Assembly (NCBI RefSeq): GCF_003515685.1
Contig: NZ_QWEG01000001.1
Coordinates: forward strand, 310,001 to 374,000
Direction: 5' to 3'
Source of the DNA: Neobacillus notoginsengisoli
GTDB taxonomy: Bacteria; Bacillota; Bacilli; Bacillales; Cytobacillaceae
Length of the DNA stretch: 64,000 bases
Shown: in pieces, positions 43,172 to 52,323 of the stretch
Numbering within the stretch: position 1 is the stretch's first letter
Layout of the letters: every line of letters begins with the position of its first letter
Translations under genes and position numbers: made by a program
Notes under the pieces: model-generated
What the model was told of the DNA's origin: nothing
Seen by the model: the letters and a program-made list of their open reading frames with translations, nothing else
Database searches by the model: none

Positions 43172-43933
43172 ATGGATTTACACTTGCACGGAAAAAACGT
43201 ACTCATCACTGGCGGCTCGAAGGGAATCGGAAAAGCCATTGCGGAGGCATTCGTGGCGGAAGGGGCAAATGTAGCCATTTCGGCCCGGGGACTGGACGCG
43301 CTGGAAAAGACAAAGGAAGAACTCGGAGGCAGGGTGGCCATTTTGCAAGCAGATGTCACCACTCAGGTGGAACGGGAGAACCTGATCCATTCGTTTGTTG
43401 AAAAATACGGCACGATTGATGTCCTGATCAATAATGCAGGCGGTAGCAATGGCGGATCAGCGGCAGAAACAGACATGGAGTTATTCTACGAGGCAATGGA
43501 GTTGAATTACTTTTCAGCTGTCCATCTAAGTAAGCTAGCTGTAGAGCATATGAAAAAGCAACAGACAGGTTCGATCATTAATATTACATCCGTTTTCGGC
43601 AGGGAAAGTGGAGGGAAGGTTACATATAATAATGCGAAATCTGCCTTGATCAGCTTTACGAAGTCACTGGCAGACGAGGTGATTTCGAATGGGATCAGGG
43701 TAAATAGCATCGCACCAGGCAGCATCCTGCATGAAACAGGTAATTGGAAAAAACGCCTTGAGGCTGACCCGGAAGGCATAAAAGATTTCGTTAAGAGAGA
43801 AATACCAGCCGGCCGCTTCGGCACCCCTGAAGAAGTCGCCAATGTTGCCGTATTCCTCGCTTCCGAAAAAGCATCGTGGATTGTCGGCGCCAGTATCAAT
43901 GTAGACGGCGGCCAATCCAGAATGAATTTTTAA
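43172..43933 (+). CDS. Short-chain dehydrogenase/reductase (FabG-like)
   Basis: A 253-residue NAD(P)-dependent SDR. The cofactor motif is [19 protein letters not shown] (TGxxxGIG), with [13 protein letters not shown] (NNAG) and the catalytic serine in NITSVFG. The Tyr and Lys lie in [13 protein letters not shown], and the tail is [14 protein letters not shown]. Start 43172 is preferred over 43166 because GGAG lies 8 bases before it. It is probably a carbonyl reductase; fatty-acid synthesis is unlikely from the isolated position. Confidence 0.9.
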   Translation: MDLHLHGKNVLITGGSKGIGKAIAEAFVAEGANVAISARGLDALEKTKEELGGRVAILQADVTTQVERENLIHSFVEKYGTIDVLINNAGGSNGGSAAETDMELFYEAMELNYFSAVHLSKLAVEHMKKQQTGSIINITSVFGRESGGKVTYNNAKSALISFTKSLADEVISNGIRVNSIAPGSILHETGNWKKRLEADPEGIKDFVKREIPAGRFGTPEEVANVAVFLASEKASWIVGASINVDGGQSRMNF

Positions 43934-43968
43934 GAAGACCAGCCTGCAACGGGCTGGTCTTCAACTTT
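43934..43968. terminator. Terminator between SDR and molybdoenzyme genes
   Basis: GAAGACCAGCC tgcaac GGGCTGGTCTTC with T-rich flank AACTTTT; converging genes share it. Confidence 0.85.
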
Positions 43969-43973
43969 TCCAG

Positions 43974-45044
43974 CTATTCCACTTTAACCTTGACATGATC
44001 AATCGCATTATACCCATACCCCTTCCTATTCCAAAAAGGGTCAGTTGGCTGGGGACGGCCAGTTGAATCGGTGGCTTTTGACAAAATCACATATTCACCT
44101 TTCTTCGATACAGTCCATTCATAAGACCAGGATTGCCAGGCGTAACCATTATTTTTACTAGGCTCCAATTTTGCAGTCAGCCAAGTGGTCCCGCCGTCTA
44201 TACTTATTTCTACTTTTGAAATAACTCCTTGGCCTGTCCAGGCAATCCCTTTAATTTCATGCATGCCGGTATTTAAAATATCCATATCCAAAGGCTTTTG
44301 AATCGTCGAGTTTACATTTACCGTCGTAACAGGAAAGGCTTCTTGATCCGTTTCTTTATGTGGGTAATACACATAATCGATTGCCTGAAAGGGACCTGTA
44401 AAATGTGAATCAATCACACGAATTTGCTTGATCCATTTAACGGAGGCCATGGCATACCACTGTGGAACAATCAATCTCAGTGGATACCCATGCTTAAACG
44501 GAATCGGCTTGCCATTGTATTCATATGCAATGATTGTGTCAGGGTGGAGTGCCTTCTCAATTGGCAAACTCCTGGCAAAAGTAAAAACCTTATCTAAATC
44601 GGTTCTTTCTCCAAAATCATATCCTTCCACAACAACTTCTTTTGCTCCTTCACTTAGTCCAGAGCGTTCAAGCAGGGTCCTTAATGGAACGCCGCTCCAA
44701 TAGCCCTGGCTAATCGCTCCTTTTTCCCATTGTTCCCCAAATAATTTAGGTTCGAAAAAGCTGCGTTTATCACCTGAACATTCAAGGACAATCTGGATTG
44801 TTTTTGAAGGGAATTCAAGAATCTCCTGCATGGAAAGGACGATTGGCTTAGAAACACTCCCATTAATCGGGAGAAAATAATTTGAGTAAGAAAAAGCTGG
44901 ATAAGAAAAGTGATTCCGCCTATAAAATAATTTATCCGGGATCATGTCAGCATCAATAAATTGAATGGGCGTCTCCTGATTTTCTGGAGACAAACTGCGC
45001 GTCAGTAAATATGGCTTCACTTTAGGTTGGTTTATACGGTCCAT
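43974..45044 (-). CDS. Molybdopterin-dependent oxidoreductase (sulfite oxidase/YedY-like)
   Basis: A 356-residue enzyme of the sulfite-oxidase fold that holds one Mo-molybdopterin. The Mo-binding cysteine lies in QIVLECSGDKR, with GYWSGVPLRTLLE and FKHGYPLRLIVPQWYAMASVKW typical of the cofactor domain. The C-terminal ~130 residues are the Mo-co dimerisation domain (IKGIAWTGQGVISKVEISID, ATDSTGRPQP). No twin-arginine or Sec signal is seen at the N-terminus, so it seems cytoplasmic. GGAGGGAG precedes the ATG. A decayed C-terminal copy is at 46759. Confidence 0.85.
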   Translation of the reverse strand: MDRINQPKVKPYLLTRSLSPENQETPIQFIDADMIPDKLFYRRNHFSYPAFSYSNYFLPINGSVSKPIVLSMQEILEFPSKTIQIVLECSGDKRSFFEPKLFGEQWEKGAISQGYWSGVPLRTLLERSGLSEGAKEVVVEGYDFGERTDLDKVFTFARSLPIEKALHPDTIIAYEYNGKPIPFKHGYPLRLIVPQWYAMASVKWIKQIRVIDSHFTGPFQAIDYVYYPHKETDQEAFPVTTVNVNSTIQKPLDMDILNTGMHEIKGIAWTGQGVISKVEISIDGGTTWLTAKLEPSKNNGYAWQSWSYEWTVSKKGEYVILSKATDSTGRPQPTDPFWNRKGYGYNAIDHVKVKVE

Positions 45045-45371
45045 AACTCCCTCCTGATTAGATAGGTTCATATTGTATGTTTATGAACAATGCGTTCTAA
45101 TTAGATGTTTAAGTATGAATTAGTCTGACTCTGAAAATCTCTGATTCCGCAATAGGATATTCTGCGATATAGGATGTCGAAGTAGTGTTGCTACTGTCGA
45201 AAAGTTATTAAGACAACCATCCCATTATTCTGAATTTTCTAAAAGATAATGTTATAATAATTAGGACCTTAAAGGTCTTGTAATTCTATAAAACTACATA
45301 GTAGGAGGAGGAAGAATTAAAAGGAATATTCATTTACACACATTTTACGGAAAAAATGGAGGGATTGAAAT

Positions 45372-46601
45372 TTGAAAAAGTTATCTATCTTACTCACCGT
45401 ATGCATGTGCCTCGTTTTCTTTACTAGTTTTGCTTCAGCTGAACCTCAATCAACACCAAATGGTCCATGGGTACAACCTAATCAAACAGTAAAATTGGAA
45501 GCATTTACGACTATTGAAGAGCTTGGGAAAGAACTTGAAAAAATCGAGGCTCGTTCAAAAGGACGTATGAAGTTAGAGGTTGCTGGTTATTCAAATAAAA
45601 ATAGACCAATCTATGTTGCTAAATTCGGGGAACCAAGTGCTAGCAAAACTGGCATTATGATTCAATCAGCCATTCATGGAGACGAGGAAGCACATATTAT
45701 TTCGACTATTGAATTGATAAAGACTTTGGCGAACAGCGGGAATAAAGAAGTAGTAGAAATGCTGGATAAATTAACAATTTATGTAGTTCCAATGTTAAAT
45801 CCTGATGGGGTTATGTTTGAAGTGGACGGTGAAAGATGGCCACAGCGCCTCAATGCACAAAATTGGAACCCTGAGGGCTGGAGCCTCCCAGCAAATACCT
45901 TAGCACCACACTACTACGGTCAAAGATACGGTATTAATGGTTTTGATCTAAACCGAGACTATCATCCAAACCTTGATTTTAAGCTAAATTCACAATCAAA
46001 TCACAAACCTACTTCAACCTATAGGGGAGCAAGTTCCCAGGCTGGCTTTATGGTAGCACCTGAAACTCATGCGTCAGTTTCTCTGTTTAAGGAGCTAAAG
46101 CCTAAGCTGTTCATTGATCTTCACCATCAGTATCCTACTTACGCTCAGAGTAAAGAAGATAATGGAATGAACTCCTTGCAGATACTGGCAGAAGTTATGA
46201 GTGGAAAAGGGTATACGGACTTGGATGGTAATAATTATCCCTTAGATCCCGAGGTTGAAAAATTATCTAAGCAAGTAAATAGTCTTGTTTATAAAAAACT
46301 TACTCAGAAAGGAAATTCTCCTCAAACGAACATTACAAAGTATGGTGCTGTCAATCTCCCTGGCACAGCGCTTGGCGCATTTACATTAAACGGCGCGGCC
46401 ATCATGCTTTATGAACTACGAGGAGGATCCATTTACGATACTGGGCAAAAAGCTAATGGAATGTTTGTGAAGCTGGTTTACGATGGGTTATACGAGACGT
46501 TAAAGGCGTTTGTAACTGGAGAAGTATATCAGGTGGATCCAACTATTTATGATACAGAAATCATGCCAGCTGGCCCACGTATCAGAAATCCACACCAATG
46601 A
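45372..46601 (+). CDS. Secreted M14-family zinc carboxypeptidase
   Basis: A 409-residue exported peptidase. The signal peptide is MKKLSILLTVCMCLVFFTSF, cleaved near ASA. The zinc ligands are HGDE (HGDEEAH, near residue 104) and the later histidine in FIDLHHQY. The substrate arginine is in FDLNRDYHPN and the general-base glutamate in IMLYELRGGS. The family removes C-terminal residues from peptides or peptidoglycan stems. GGAGGGATTG upstream of the TTG/ATG start region; a strong terminator follows. Confidence 0.88.
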   Translation: MKKLSILLTVCMCLVFFTSFASAEPQSTPNGPWVQPNQTVKLEAFTTIEELGKELEKIEARSKGRMKLEVAGYSNKNRPIYVAKFGEPSASKTGIMIQSAIHGDEEAHIISTIELIKTLANSGNKEVVEMLDKLTIYVVPMLNPDGVMFEVDGERWPQRLNAQNWNPEGWSLPANTLAPHYYGQRYGINGFDLNRDYHPNLDFKLNSQSNHKPTSTYRGASSQAGFMVAPETHASVSLFKELKPKLFIDLHHQYPTYAQSKEDNGMNSLQILAEVMSGKGYTDLDGNNYPLDPEVEKLSKQVNSLVYKKLTQKGNSPQTNITKYGAVNLPGTALGAFTLNGAAIMLYELRGGSIYDTGQKANGMFVKLVYDGLYETLKAFVTGEVYQVDPTIYDTEIMPAGPRIRNPHQ

Positions 46602-46650
46602 TTATTTTTAAAAAGGGGTAAACTTCGATTATCAGGGCTACCCACTTAAC

Positions 46651-46692
46651 AGAGGCTGTCCCAAAAGTTACTTTTGGGACAGCCTCTTCATT
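46651..46692 (+). terminator. Terminator of the carboxypeptidase gene
   Basis: AGAGGCTGTCCCAAAAGT pairs with ACTTTTGGGACAGCCTCT, followed by TCATTATCTT. Nearly perfect 18-bp stem. Confidence 0.85.
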
Positions 46693-46758
46693 ATCTTGTC
46701 GCATTCACCACAAGCTGTACGGATAACAGAACATTGGCAGGAGAAAGTTTCCTGCCAT

Positions 46759-46925
46759 TACACCTTAATCTTGATTTGATCCATCGCATGATATCCATAA
46801 CCTTTTCTATTCCAAAAAAGGATAGGAGGCTGGGTTCGGTCAGTTGAATTGGTGACTTATGATAAGGTCACATATTCACCATTCTTCGATACAGTCCATT
46901 CATAAGATTAGGACTGTCAGTCTAC
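46759..46925 (-). pseudogene. Fragment of a molybdopterin oxidoreductase paralogue
   Basis: On the minus strand the DNA matches the 3' end of the gene at 43974-45044 block by block: the CACCTTAATCTTGATTTGAT segment, CCATAACCTTTTCTATTCC and TTCGATACAGTCCATTCATA. It includes frameshifts and a TAA. Only the last ~50 codons remain. Confidence 0.7.
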
Positions 46926-47250
46926 CCTTTATTTTTTTACAATACATTACTGTGAGACAAGAAAAACAGGGTGGTGCTAAGAATCGTCTATCTGTTCTTG
47001 TAATCGAGGTTGTTCTATTTTACTAAACAAATACAACATTGATAAAAGATAATACCATAGAATTTAAAATCAAAGTTGTTATTACAAGAGAAAAACAAAT
47101 CAAGTATATAAACTTATTATCACTATCTTGACATTGAAAGCCTTATTCTACTAGGGTATGATATAAGTATCTATTTTTGTAATTAAATGTCATAGTTTGA
47201 ATTTTGGGTTTATTATTGGAATTCTAATTTTCTTCATTAAGGGTGATTAA
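46926..47250. other. AT-rich intergenic region before the 861-aa gene
   Basis: No gene seen. Composition drops sharply to AT-rich here, marking the left boundary of the candidate defence island. AAGGGTGATTAA directly before 47251 is the ribosome site. Confidence 0.4.
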
Positions 47251-49836
47251 GTGAAAACTGATTACAAAGTTAAAAATGTTGAATATCGGAAATTAGATGA
47301 AGTAAACTTTGAGAATTTTTGGAAAGAAGTAGGTTTAAATGTTGATTTTCTAAATGAAACAAAATTTAGAAATATAGATAAAAGTTTTGAGGATGAGATA
47401 AAAAGGTTAAAAAAGGCTGAAGTCATAGAGTTAAGTGGATTTTTCTTGGGCAATGATAATAGAGTTGATTCTGCCAATGAATTAATAAATAAAGATATAT
47501 CGATTGAGCAGAAAAAATTTTTTTTACTACTTAAAGAATATACCTTGAGGAAAAAGAAGACGATTCAAGAGTATATTCAAATGAAAACAACAAGTATTGA
47601 ATATAATACTGAGTTAGCTCTATTATGGTCTATTTACAACCAAGCAAACTCCCTGTTATTTGATGTTGTCACCTACCATTACTGGAGGTCGAGATCTACT
47701 GACACGATGTATACCTATACTAAATCTCCCAAGCTTGAAAACCTATTAAAAATAGCAACCGAAAAAGGATTCAGAGATACTCTTTGTGATAGTTTATATG
47801 AGGCTTCAGGCAAAGCAAACTATTACAAAGTATATGCCTATTCCATTATTAACAAAGAGATAATCTTTCAGATTTATAAGAAAGTTAATGATAAAACAGT
47901 TCCGGATTTTGAACAACAGCCAATTAGGAATCGTGAAGTGAAATCATTATTGTTTTCAATTAGCACTGATAAAAAACTTTTAGAAATAAGAGACTATACT
48001 GTAAAAGAAAAAAAAGCAGTTTTAGACTATTTAGAATCAAACTTTTTGGGTTCTTCAGAGGAAGTAATAAAAAAGCCTTTTATGGACTATGATTCAAAAG
48101 ATTTAAAGAACTCATTTTTAGGGGGTGGGCAGGAAAAACAAGAGAAAATAAAGGGTGAAGACCTTATTATCTCTGCACTTACGTTTACAAAGAGTATTTT
48201 GCCTAAATCTCCCTTAATACACTTTGAGTTAGACAATGATGATGTCATGGAAGCTGTACATGACGCTCATTTAAAGGGTGTAGTTGATTTAGGGGATTTA
48301 AAAGATATCAAATCTATTAGATTAAAAACAAGTACTACATCGAGGTTGATAAGAACTAATTCGCTGGATTCAGGTGATGTTATTTTTTCACTAGATGACA
48401 GTAGTTTAGATGAAACTGTAAAGAAAGAGGTTGGAGAAAAATTCAAGGTAAAATTTGGTATTCCGTTGAATCAACCAATTTCAAATATATATTTCAGCGG
48501 GGGACTGGAAGAAAAAGTTGATTATCTGATGGGTCTCAATAGGGAAGAAACACTTGATCTAGTAACAAGTGAAAAGTATAAAGAACTTTTGAATGAAGAG
48601 CTATTAATAAAAACCATTGTGGATACAACCTTTTGTCCTTATTGTAAAAGTGAATTTGAGAATGGAACAGAAGAGTGTAATGAATGTGAAGTGAAGTTAA
48701 GAGTTAAATCAAATGAAGTTCTCACAGCCAATAAAGGAAAGGTATTATCCTTTATTGCGAAGAAATTAAAAGAATTAGTAAACTTCCCTTGGACTGAACC
48801 TAGAGAAAGTAATATTACGATTCAAGGAGAGAAACACACTTTTTTAGTATTAACGAATGAAGATAACGGAGAAGAAGTAAGATTTTTTATTACTTTCAAA
48901 CAATTAACGCAGAAAGTGATAAACCGAATTAATCGAATGGTTACACCAACAGTAATCATCTATGTTGGTTCTAATGAAATAAATAGGAATAGATATAATG
49001 AGAATTGTATTATTACTAAAAATTTTGGTTATTTTTATGTCATGAAAAATCAGGATCAATTCGCTAGCTTTATGGACGAAATCAACAACGAGTTTTTAGT
49101 AAGAAGCAAACAATCAGTTGCAAAATCAGGAATGGAAGCATTTAAAACTCTTATAGATGTGCTTGAAAAGAATGAAGAGTATACAGATAAGGAATTAGAA
49201 GATGATGTGTTTGCTATGATAAAGGATATTACCAAAAACTCTGTTGCATGGGGAGCCAGATACAGCGGGAAAGTTGTACCCGAAGGTGCTTTTACTCTTA
49301 GTTATAAACTGCATGGAGAAGAGGACCGAAATGCCTATACCTATGATTGCAAGTGGAATGGAAATGATAAAGGTTACCCGTTGGATATTGGAGAGCATAG
49401 AAAAGCTGCCCAGTATTTAAGGAACATGTCCAGATCAGATTTTCTAAAGGATTATTTGAATGGTGGAGATATTACTGCTCACTTGATAATATCTAACAAA
49501 GTAAATATCAAAAAAATAGAAACAATGAATAATCATTTGAGGACAGAAAAAATTAAATCAAGAGTAAAGCTGATTAAACTAGAAACATTAATTAAGATTT
49601 ATGAAATGTATCTTTTAAATTTTAAAGATATAGAGAACAAACCTAATTATTTTAAAAAGACGCTTATAAGCCTAATTAATAAAGATACCGATGAACTTAC
49701 CAATGAAGAAGTTGAGGTTGCATTTAAAAGACTTTTACATCATGGTTTAATGGAACAAACTCCGCTTGACATGAGAGAATTAACTGAAGATGCTCTTAAA
49801 GCAACTAACTTAAATGAAGTGTCTATATTAAAATAA
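47251..49836 (+). CDS. Large protein with zinc ribbon and possible PD-(D/E)xK nuclease site
   Basis: An 861-residue protein of no family I recognise. Residues 1-300 are helical with many charged residues. A CxxC-x10-CxxC zinc ribbon (C462, C465, C476, C479; TFCPYC...CNEC) stands in the centre. Residues ~495-610 form an alpha/beta domain (NFPWTEPRESNITIQGEKHT, PTVIIYVGSNEINR). Residues ~655-735 contain VPEGAF with E678, then YDCKW with D699 and K701, followed by GYPLDIGEHRKAAQYL. That spacing fits a PD-(D/E)xK nuclease core with PEG replacing PDG. The C-terminus is helical. GTG start after AAGGGTG. Composition is AT-rich, and SIR2 and possible PIN-like genes follow, so a defence role is inferred. 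Confidence 0.75.
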   Translation: MKTDYKVKNVEYRKLDEVNFENFWKEVGLNVDFLNETKFRNIDKSFEDEIKRLKKAEVIELSGFFLGNDNRVDSANELINKDISIEQKKFFLLLKEYTLRKKKTIQEYIQMKTTSIEYNTELALLWSIYNQANSLLFDVVTYHYWRSRSTDTMYTYTKSPKLENLLKIATEKGFRDTLCDSLYEASGKANYYKVYAYSIINKEIIFQIYKKVNDKTVPDFEQQPIRNREVKSLLFSISTDKKLLEIRDYTVKEKKAVLDYLESNFLGSSEEVIKKPFMDYDSKDLKNSFLGGGQEKQEKIKGEDLIISALTFTKSILPKSPLIHFELDNDDVMEAVHDAHLKGVVDLGDLKDIKSIRLKTSTTSRLIRTNSLDSGDVIFSLDDSSLDETVKKEVGEKFKVKFGIPLNQPISNIYFSGGLEEKVDYLMGLNREETLDLVTSEKYKELLNEELLIKTIVDTTFCPYCKSEFENGTEECNECEVKLRVKSNEVLTANKGKVLSFIAKKLKELVNFPWTEPRESNITIQGEKHTFLVLTNEDNGEEVRFFITFKQLTQKVINRINRMVTPTVIIYVGSNEINRNRYNENCIITKNFGYFYVMKNQDQFASFMDEINNEFLVRSKQSVAKSGMEAFKTLIDVLEKNEEYTDKELEDDVFAMIKDITKNSVAWGARYSGKVVPEGAFTLSYKLHGEEDRNAYTYDCKWNGNDKGYPLDIGEHRKAAQYLRNMSRSDFLKDYLNGGDITAHLIISNKVNIKKIETMNNHLRTEKIKSRVKLIKLETLIKIYEMYLLNFKDIENKPNYFKKTLISLINKDTDELTNEEVEVAFKRLLHHGLMEQTPLDMRELTEDALKATNLNEVSILK

Positions 49837-50238
49837 ATCAAAAAAACTGTTTGTGTTTGTAGACGTAGTAAGTGTATACATTCACTAAAAATTCATTCAA
49901 AGGTTAATCCTAAGAAGGCATTGGTGGAAGTATGCAATGCTTTTTTGCCTCTGAAATCACTACGGTGAACCGTATCGCAAGTGAGAGTATATAGAAGATT
50001 TGAATTTATTACATAAGCATTGAAGTAAATACGAAAAGTCACTTTCTAACACTACATTAATTCGCTTTTTTTCTTTATCCTTTCTATTGTTATTTAAAGA
50101 TGTTCACCCGTTTTTTAGAACTCGAGATTATTCATGAACCATTCCCTACAAAAATAGATTAAGTGAGGAGAAGATTTTTCTAAGGCTTCTTTAGGTACTT
50201 TCCTAATCTTGAGATCCCCTCCCAGAAAAAGCAGTTAA
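49837..50238. other. Intergenic region, no gene identified
   Basis: AT-rich DNA with stops in all frames at short intervals. AAGAAGGCATT and GCAATGCTTTTTTGCC around 49912-49948 make a weak hairpin that may end the 861-aa gene. Confidence 0.35.
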
Positions 50239-50370
50239 TTTGTTGTATACAAGAGAGATTATGCTTACTCTGCTTACAAGCAGTGCCAGTTACAAGGCAA
50301 AAAAGAGTTCAAAAAAATTAATAAAACATTAGAAGCGTTAAGAAAGGACATTTTGAAGATATCGTCCTGA
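50239..50370 (+). pseudogene. Gene remnant
   Basis: Open frame without a start, reading VVYKRDYAYSAYKQCQLQGK and ending in TGA at 50368; the lysine-rich helical composition looks protein-like. Origin unknown. Confidence 0.25.
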
Positions 50371-50386
50371 CAAGGCTACTTGAGAG

Positions 50387-50557
50387 ATGCCTAAGTTGGT
50401 TCTAACAGTAGGGGAGGGACAACCAACATTTCAGGACATGGATGTTCTCTGGTTAATGAAAAAGCATCAAGTAAATAGGCTTTTTCTCGAGGAAATGCGA
50501 GAAGGCAGAAGTTTATTAATAGTGCTTATTTTTGACGTAATAAAAAACATTATTTAG
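50387..50557 (+). CDS. Possible small ORF (56 aa)
   Basis: ATG at 50387, coding MPKLVLTVGEGQPTFQDMDV and continuing LWLMKKHQVNRLFLEEMREG to TAG at 50555. The ribosome site is weak (TTGAGAG), and it follows a remnant, so it may itself be a remnant. Confidence 0.25.
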   Translation: MPKLVLTVGEGQPTFQDMDVLWLMKKHQVNRLFLEEMREGRSLLIVLIFDVIKNII

Positions 50558-50656
50558 AAGACAAAAAACTTATTTACCTATAATGTGAATGGCTTTTTTA
50601 TGTCGTATTATATTATATAAGTAGATTATTGTTACATAAAAAGAGGGGGCCTAAAG

Positions 50657-52018
50657 ATGAATTTTTTAGATTTATCAGCATCATTAGCGAGTAACTCATT
50701 GACGTTATTTGTAGGTACAGGTTTAAGTAAACACTTTACAGATAATAAAGTACCTTCTTGGTTAGACCTGCTGTTAGAATGTGCAAAAAGAATTGATACA
50801 GAGGGAAATTTAATAAAACAACTTTTCAAATTTGATGGTGAAAAAATTATTGGCACTAATCAAGAACTTACCATTTGTGCACAAATTATTGAACTGGAAT
50901 ATCAAAAGCAAGAAAAGAATATTAGGGAAGAAATTTGTGAAATATTAAACGAAGTAATCAATGAAGAGACCATAAATATGGAGAAAGTAGAAGAGTTTAG
51001 ACAATTAATCGAATTGAATCCTAACATTAATATAATAACAACAAATTATGATTCAATTCTTTCAGATTACGTGATTCCGGAAAAAAGAAGAGTAATAATT
51101 GAAGGTACACCAATAGCTCGTGCAAATGGGGAAGTTAGTATTTATCATATTCATGGGTCAATAAAAAAGCCAGAATCTATTGTACTAACAATTAATGATT
51201 ATTTTAATTTTCAACATAATGAAAATTACTTTTCAAGGAAGTTATATACCTTAATACAGGAAACGCAAATGGCTATTCTAGGATATTCCCTTTCAGATTT
51301 TAATTTAAATAAGATATTGAATGAAGCGACAAATAATCAAACTAAATCTTTAAAGCAATCAAATATTTATTATATTGCAAGGGAAAAAGTAGATAATTTA
51401 TTAAAACGTTATTATTTAAGTTCTTATGGTGTAGATATAATCGAACAATGTTCAGTATCAGATTTTATTACTGGTATTACCCGAAATTATGATACAGCGA
51501 AACGAGTAATTGTAGATAAAGCACCTACCTTACAAGAAATGCTTTCTGGTGCTAGAATGTACGTAGATGATGCTATTAAGACAAAGGGTCTTTTAGAAAG
51601 GGTTTTACTTAGAGCCTCATTACTTGGAATTAGTATAGATGATGAAGCATTTCAGAAATTTTTAATTCGCTTATTAAAAAAGAAGAAGAGGCTTACACGA
51701 GAAAGTAATGCTTGGGAACAATATACTCACTTAGCAGAATGGCTAATAAAAATGGGCTCTTATATCTCCATTGGTAAAAATTTAATTGAGGATGAGTACC
51801 TTGAAATTGTTGATTATTCGTTTTCAAATATGAGTAAAGAACTATACATAGGGAGTTCCTGGGCAGCTTTTGAGGTGTGGGATTCTCAGTGGGAAAACTT
51901 ATTATCCGAAAACAAGAATTTACTTTTAAAGCTAATGAGAGAAGGTCGTTATTCGTCTCGTACAGGTGTTAAGTATATCTTAAATAAATATGATAAAAAT
52001 AATTCGGGTAATTCCTAG
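50657..52018 (+). CDS. SIR2-family NAD-binding protein, candidate defence NADase
   Basis: A 453-residue protein. The SIR2 fold occupies residues ~5-235: FVGTGLS (18-24) for NAD binding, TTNYD (128-132), HIHGS with the catalytic-type H166, and GYSLSD (209-214). Histone-type deacetylase zinc cysteines are absent. The remaining ~210 residues are helical and unassigned. Such stand-alone SIR2 proteins commonly destroy NAD+ on phage infection (Thoeris ThsA, DSR, SIR2-Ago systems). GAGGGGGCC precedes the ATG. It is one of three unusual genes in an AT-rich island. Confidence 0.85.
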   Translation: MNFLDLSASLASNSLTLFVGTGLSKHFTDNKVPSWLDLLLECAKRIDTEGNLIKQLFKFDGEKIIGTNQELTICAQIIELEYQKQEKNIREEICEILNEVINEETINMEKVEEFRQLIELNPNINIITTNYDSILSDYVIPEKRRVIIEGTPIARANGEVSIYHIHGSIKKPESIVLTINDYFNFQHNENYFSRKLYTLIQETQMAILGYSLSDFNLNKILNEATNNQTKSLKQSNIYYIAREKVDNLLKRYYLSSYGVDIIEQCSVSDFITGITRNYDTAKRVIVDKAPTLQEMLSGARMYVDDAIKTKGLLERVLLRASLLGISIDDEAFQKFLIRLLKKKKRLTRESNAWEQYTHLAEWLIKMGSYISIGKNLIEDEYLEIVDYSFSNMSKELYIGSSWAAFEVWDSQWENLLSENKNLLLKLMREGRYSSRTGVKYILNKYDKNNSGNS

Positions 52019-52071
52019 TAAACTAGATATAGGATTACGGTGAAAAGAATAGGTTCTAGTCATCTGTATTG

Positions 52072-52108
52072 TCGAGAAGGTCTACAAGCATTTACCTTCT
52101 CGATTTTT
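52072..52108 (+). terminator. Terminator after the SIR2 gene
   Basis: TCGAGAAGG tctacaagcattta CCTTCTCGA followed by TTTTTGG. Confidence 0.85.
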
Positions 52109-52172
52109 GGGGAAGAATAAAAGTTTAGTGTCGAGTAACTCTACAAGCAATCCTTCAGCTTTCCTGTTCATA

Positions 52173-52259
52173 TTAGCTGTAGCCACATTTCTCCAGTAGG
52201 TTCTCCACCGCATCTTTCACACCAAACACATACCAAACCCAACCTTCATAACTTAGCAA
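52173..52259 (-). pseudogene. C-terminal gene remnant
   Basis: On the minus strand a 28-codon stretch LLSYEGWVWYVFGVKDAVEN ends LLEKCGYS with TAA. It looks like the tail of a lost gene. Confidence 0.3.
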
Positions 52260-52323
52260 TAAAAATCATAGCATAAAGCCTAAACATCTATTGTTTGTTG
52301 CAAATATTTTTTCTCCTTATCGA

